A DNA stretch of 17,714 nt from Methanoregula sp. (lineage in GTDB: Archaea > Halobacteriota > Methanomicrobia > Methanomicrobiales > Methanospirillaceae). The notes beneath the pieces are model-generated. The model saw only the letters and a program-made list of their open reading frames with translations. It did not search any database and was not told the origin of the DNA. The DNA is taken from assembly GCA_003157895.1 (NCBI GenBank), contig PMKW01000167.1:1-17714 (forward strand), given 5' to 3'. The translations under genes were made by a program, and so were the position numbers. Shown here in pieces: positions 15,355-17,714 of the stretch. How positions within the stretch are numbered: the stretch's first letter is position 1; each line of letters starts with the position of its first letter.

Positions 15355-16323
15355 TCACATCCCCGCATCGGACATCCGTTCTGCAAGGTAGTACGTGTGG
15401 ATACCCAAGATCGCGGTGATCGGGTAGGCGATGAGGTAAGGGAGGAACGGCCCCATGGCGAGCTGGGCAATGACAAGGATGGACATATAAGTCATGAAGA
15501 CCGGAAAACCCCACCATTTGCCGATGTAATTATACCCGATACCAAGGAAGAAAAAATTCAGGAGTGCTGCTGCAGCCGGGTCGGGACCGGTCCGCTCCCG
15601 GGCTGCAACCATCAGGGGCAGGTCGTAGGAGGCAAGCCCGCAGTTCATGGATGCCAGGACTGCTTTCCAGCGGACATACGGGCTTTTGTCTTTCAGCGCA
15701 GTCTGGCAGAGTGCCTGTGCCTGCAAGTCACCCATCTGCCCAAGTACAGTCACAATTCCTTCGCGGGTTGCCGGATCATTATCCCGGAATATTATGCTGA
15801 GATACGGTGTTGCAGCAGCACCGAGATGTCGGACGGATTCCCAGTCCTGGCGTGCAATCAGCAGGTATACGGTATCGGCCTCGTTCTGTGGCTGCCAGCC
15901 CAGTCTGCCAAGCGCGATTGCCGCTCCGTACCGGAGGTACCGGTTGGTGTCTCTCAGCAGGGGCACGAGCAACGGTATCGCATCCGGTGAGCCGATCTCA
16001 CCGAGAGCAAGGACCGCCGCCCACTGCACTTCAAGCAATGTATCGTGATTGATGATATCAATGACCGGACTGACTGCTCTCAAATCCCGGATCGCCCCCA
16101 GCGCCTCGAGCGCCCCGAGCCTGACCGGGACGAGGCGGGAGTGCAGCGCCTCAAGGAGCAGGGGTACTGCCGTCCCCCCGCAGGTTCCAAGCGCATCTGC
16201 AGCATGCCACCGGACAGAAGGATCCGCATGGTTGAGGTGGCGGATAAGGGAAGGGATATCCCCTGCCTCTTTCAGGTGTACGGTATCAGGAACCCCGGAT
16301 ACAAAACCGTGAAGACGGGTCAT
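15355..16323 (-). CDS. HEAT-repeat protein with TM2-like membrane domain (upstream paralogue)
   Basis: A 322-residue paralogue of the next gene with the same architecture. HEAT repeats fill about 20-235 (DPSVRWHAADALGTCG, LVPVRLGALEALGAI, LEVQWAAVLALGEIG, NRYLRYGAAIALGRLG). The same odd repeat follows GWQPQNEADTVYLLIARQDWESV. The C-terminal membrane domain has LLNFFFLGIGYNYIGKWWG. The ATG at 16323 gives a length matching the paralogue and fits a TATA box about 30 bases upstream; the in-frame TTG at 16365 would lie upstream of the predicted transcript start. It is the first gene of a two-gene operon made by tandem duplication. Divergence of the copies implies an old duplication. Possibly a scaffold at the membrane; no catalytic motif seen. 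Confidence 0.85.
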   Translation of the reverse strand: MTRLHGFVSGVPDTVHLKEAGDIPSLIRHLNHADPSVRWHAADALGTCGGTAVPLLLEALHSRLVPVRLGALEALGAIRDLRAVSPVIDIINHDTLLEVQWAAVLALGEIGSPDAIPLLVPLLRDTNRYLRYGAAIALGRLGWQPQNEADTVYLLIARQDWESVRHLGAAATPYLSIIFRDNDPATREGIVTVLGQMGDLQAQALCQTALKDKSPYVRWKAVLASMNCGLASYDLPLMVAARERTGPDPAAAALLNFFFLGIGYNYIGKWWGFPVFMTYMSILVIAQLAMGPFLPYLIAYPITAILGIHTYYLAERMSDAGM

Positions 16324-16352
16324 GGCAGAAAATACATCGGATCTCCTGTTTT

Positions 16353-16360
16353 TAGTATAA
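16353..16360 (-). promoter_or_regulatory. TATA box of the HEAT-repeat operon
   Basis: TTATACTA on the minus strand, 30-37 bases before the ATG at 16323, predicts a transcript start near 16330 and an almost leaderless mRNA. Confidence 0.5.
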
Positions 16361-16502
16361 TGCAATACGAAATATCAACTTTATGGAGTGCTGATGTCCG
16401 GGTCTGCCGGAATGCGGGTACCTTTCCAGTACCTGCAATGTCCCCCCTTTCAGGCTCATCAGTATATTCCGACTGATGACCCCTCATCATGCTGCCATGC
16501 CT

Positions 16503-16537
16503 GCAGACCGGTCTGAAAAAAAAAGAGAGAAAAAAAA
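16503..16537 (-). terminator. T-rich terminator of the TIG lipoprotein gene
   Basis: On the minus strand two long T runs (16537-16530 and 16524-16516, split by CTCTC) begin eight bases after the stop. Just beyond lies the 12-base palindrome CAGACCGGTCTG (16503-16514). Confidence 0.65.
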
Positions 16538-16544
16538 TCTTCTG

Positions 16545-17588
16545 TTATTGTCTGACTTCAAAACCGCCAGTCATCTTTCCGGAGGTCTGATCCGGATTGG
16601 TGACAATGATGTCCCAGAACCCCTGGGATTCGTAGGGGATATCGAAGAAGCAGTGTATCTGGGTATCACTGGTTACACTTACCGCCGTCCCCACGATATC
16701 CGTTTTCCCGTCCTTTTGCAGCTTCACCCCGGCACCAGCCTGGAATTTCGAGCCGGAGATGATAAATTCCCGGTAGTCATGGGAATACGCAAACGAAGGT
16801 TCAATAGACGTGACAGACACGGAACCGTTGACTGCCGGGGAAGTTGTCATCGTGGCACTCCCGGCACTGAGGATAGTGAATATCTTGGTGAAGGTATCGG
16901 ACTGGCCGTCCGGGTTCGTTACCGTCACGTCCCAGGAGCCTGCAGGGGCATCGGACGGTATGACAAACGTGCAGATGAGCGATTTGTTCGAAATGTACCG
17001 CACATCCAGTGCCTGGATGATGCTCGTGTTATGGGAGAGCCTGGCCGTTGCCCCTACAGTAAAGTTTTCACCGGCCAGGTTCTGCACGGAAACATTGGAA
17101 CCGGCATATCCCTCGTTCGGGATTATGCTCGTGATGCTGGGAGCCTTGAGAGCCGTGGTTGTGGCCATTGCCGGTTCGGTTGTCTGGGCAGTTTCCGCCG
17201 GCGTGATTCCGGTCGGGGTTCCGATGGGAACTGAGGACAGGGACGTGTGTGCGAGTTTATCGGTGTATACTTTATCTATCACTGAGCGGTTGATCTTGTC
17301 GGTCAGATCGTCCGAACGGTATCCCCAGCTGCCGTCGGCGTTCTGGTAGATCAGGGCACGTTCATACGTATCGGATGCAGCATCATACTTAAGAATAAGA
17401 TATGCGGAACCGGCAGTAGATGCCGGATTCTTCACAATATCACCGGCAGTATACAGTGCGCCCACATTCGTGGTAGTATCGGGTTGTGCGGTCTGGTTTG
17501 TCGTATCGGTTGACGAGCATCCCGCAATGAGGAGACAGGCAACAAGCAGGACGATCAGACCCGGCACGAAGACTGGTATTTTTTGCAT
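16545..17588 (-). CDS. Lipoprotein with two IPT/TIG domains
   Basis: A 347-residue predicted exported lipoprotein. The signal peptide ends in a lipobox LIAGC with Cys24 as the likely lipidated residue, followed by a Ser/Thr/Gln-rich tether. Residues about 40-115 are a small domain I do not recognise (SAYLILKYDAASDTYERALIYQ). After a Thr/Pro-rich linker come two immunoglobulin-like IPT/TIG domains, about 150-240 (PSITSIIPNEGYAGSNVSV, then WDVTVTNPDGQSD) and 254-347 (VTSIEPSFAYSHDYREFIISG, then WDIIVTNPDQTSG). TIG domains are usually binding or spacer modules on the cell surface. It is a single gene; a T-rich TTTTTTAAAA box at 17620-17611 suggests a leaderless transcript, as there is no good ribosome binding site. 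Ligand unknown. Confidence 0.88.
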   Translation of the reverse strand: MQKIPVFVPGLIVLLVACLLIAGCSSTDTTNQTAQPDTTTNVGALYTAGDIVKNPASTAGSAYLILKYDAASDTYERALIYQNADGSWGYRSDDLTDKINRSVIDKVYTDKLAHTSLSSVPIGTPTGITPAETAQTTEPAMATTTALKAPSITSIIPNEGYAGSNVSVQNLAGENFTVGATARLSHNTSIIQALDVRYISNKSLICTFVIPSDAPAGSWDVTVTNPDGQSDTFTKIFTILSAGSATMTTSPAVNGSVSVTSIEPSFAYSHDYREFIISGSKFQAGAGVKLQKDGKTDIVGTAVSVTSDTQIHCFFDIPYESQGFWDIIVTNPDQTSGKMTGGFEVRQ

Positions 17589-17610
17589 AGTGATTATTGG
17601 ATCCGGGTCC

Positions 17611-17620
17611 TTTTAAAAAA
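17611..17620 (-). promoter_or_regulatory. Putative TATA box of the TIG lipoprotein gene
   Basis: TTTTTTAAAA on the minus strand, 23-32 bases before the ATG at 17588, predicts a start at about the start codon. Confidence 0.4.
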
Positions 17621-17680
17621 TCCGATTCAGGGACGGGGTTGTCAAAATAATAAAAATTGAATAAACATCGGAAAAATCCC

Positions 17681-17714
17681 GCTCTGGAGAAATCATCTGA
17701 TAGTAATTATGACG
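17681..17714 (+). repeat. Second copy of the structured dispersed element (left end, cut by window edge)
   Basis: 34 bases match 1773-1806 at 32 positions; the two differences are GA here against TT there. The match starts sharply at GCTCTG and continues to the last base of the window, so the rest of this copy lies outside. The first 14 bases are the exact reverse complement of the right end of the first copy (1983-1996). Confidence 0.8.

Noticed and set aside
15350..15517. N-terminal extension of the downstream HEAT protein
   Set aside because: It runs inside the coding sequence of the upstream paralogue in another frame, while a good start with the family's N-terminus exists at 15349.
16476..17234. 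Open frame of 252 codons on the plus strand
   Set aside because: Antisense to the lipoprotein gene with its signal peptide and TIG domains; starts in the terminator region.

Overview
The window is from a euryarchaeal genome. The gene set is archaeal: aIF5A with a hypusination loop, the iron-sulfur ABC ATPase ABCE1/RLI, archaeal pelota, a NEMF/RqcH homologue, TATA-box promoters and U-tract terminators. Secreted proteins with PKD, TolB-propeller and TIG domains, EZ-HEAT proteins and a PAS-containing receiver protein point to a methanogen of the Methanomicrobiales (Methanoregula-like). That placement is inference from gene style, not from a marker gene.

Layout. 1-1153 (minus): the start of NAD kinase, preceded in the same operon by an inositol-monophosphatase-family enzyme; the pair is likely an NADP phosphatase/NAD kinase couple. 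1270-1647 (plus): aIF5A. 1648-2195: no gene; it holds terminators and a 224-bp structured element with imperfect terminal inverted repeats, whose left end recurs at the right edge of the window (17681-17714). 2196-3980 (plus): a receiver-PAS-PAS-like protein with an unusual C-terminal domain and no kinase. 3981-4307: convergent intergenic region with hairpins. 4308-6745 (minus): ABCE1, preceded by a small three-helix EMC6-like membrane protein with a PKD domain. 6807-9720 (plus): rqcH and pelota, overlapping, transcribed divergently from the previous pair. 9727-14225 (minus): a calpain-family cysteine peptidase followed by a 1044-residue exported propeller/PKD protein anchored by a C-terminal helix. 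14387-16323 (minus): two tandem HEAT-repeat proteins with the same TM2-like C-terminal membrane domain. 16545-17588 (minus): a TIG-domain lipoprotein.

How the genes work together. The centre of the window is a translation quality-control island. Pelota and ABCE1 split stalled ribosomes, RqcH acts on the obstructed large subunit, and aIF5A, 3 kb away, helps slow peptide-bond formation. The membrane protein shares a divergent control region with rqcH-pelota and is joined to ABCE1, which raises the possibility of a membrane-biogenesis link. The right half is accessory and envelope-directed. Its most unusual member is the calpain-like peptidase with an intact Cys-His-Asn triad. The least explained DNA is the dispersed structured element.
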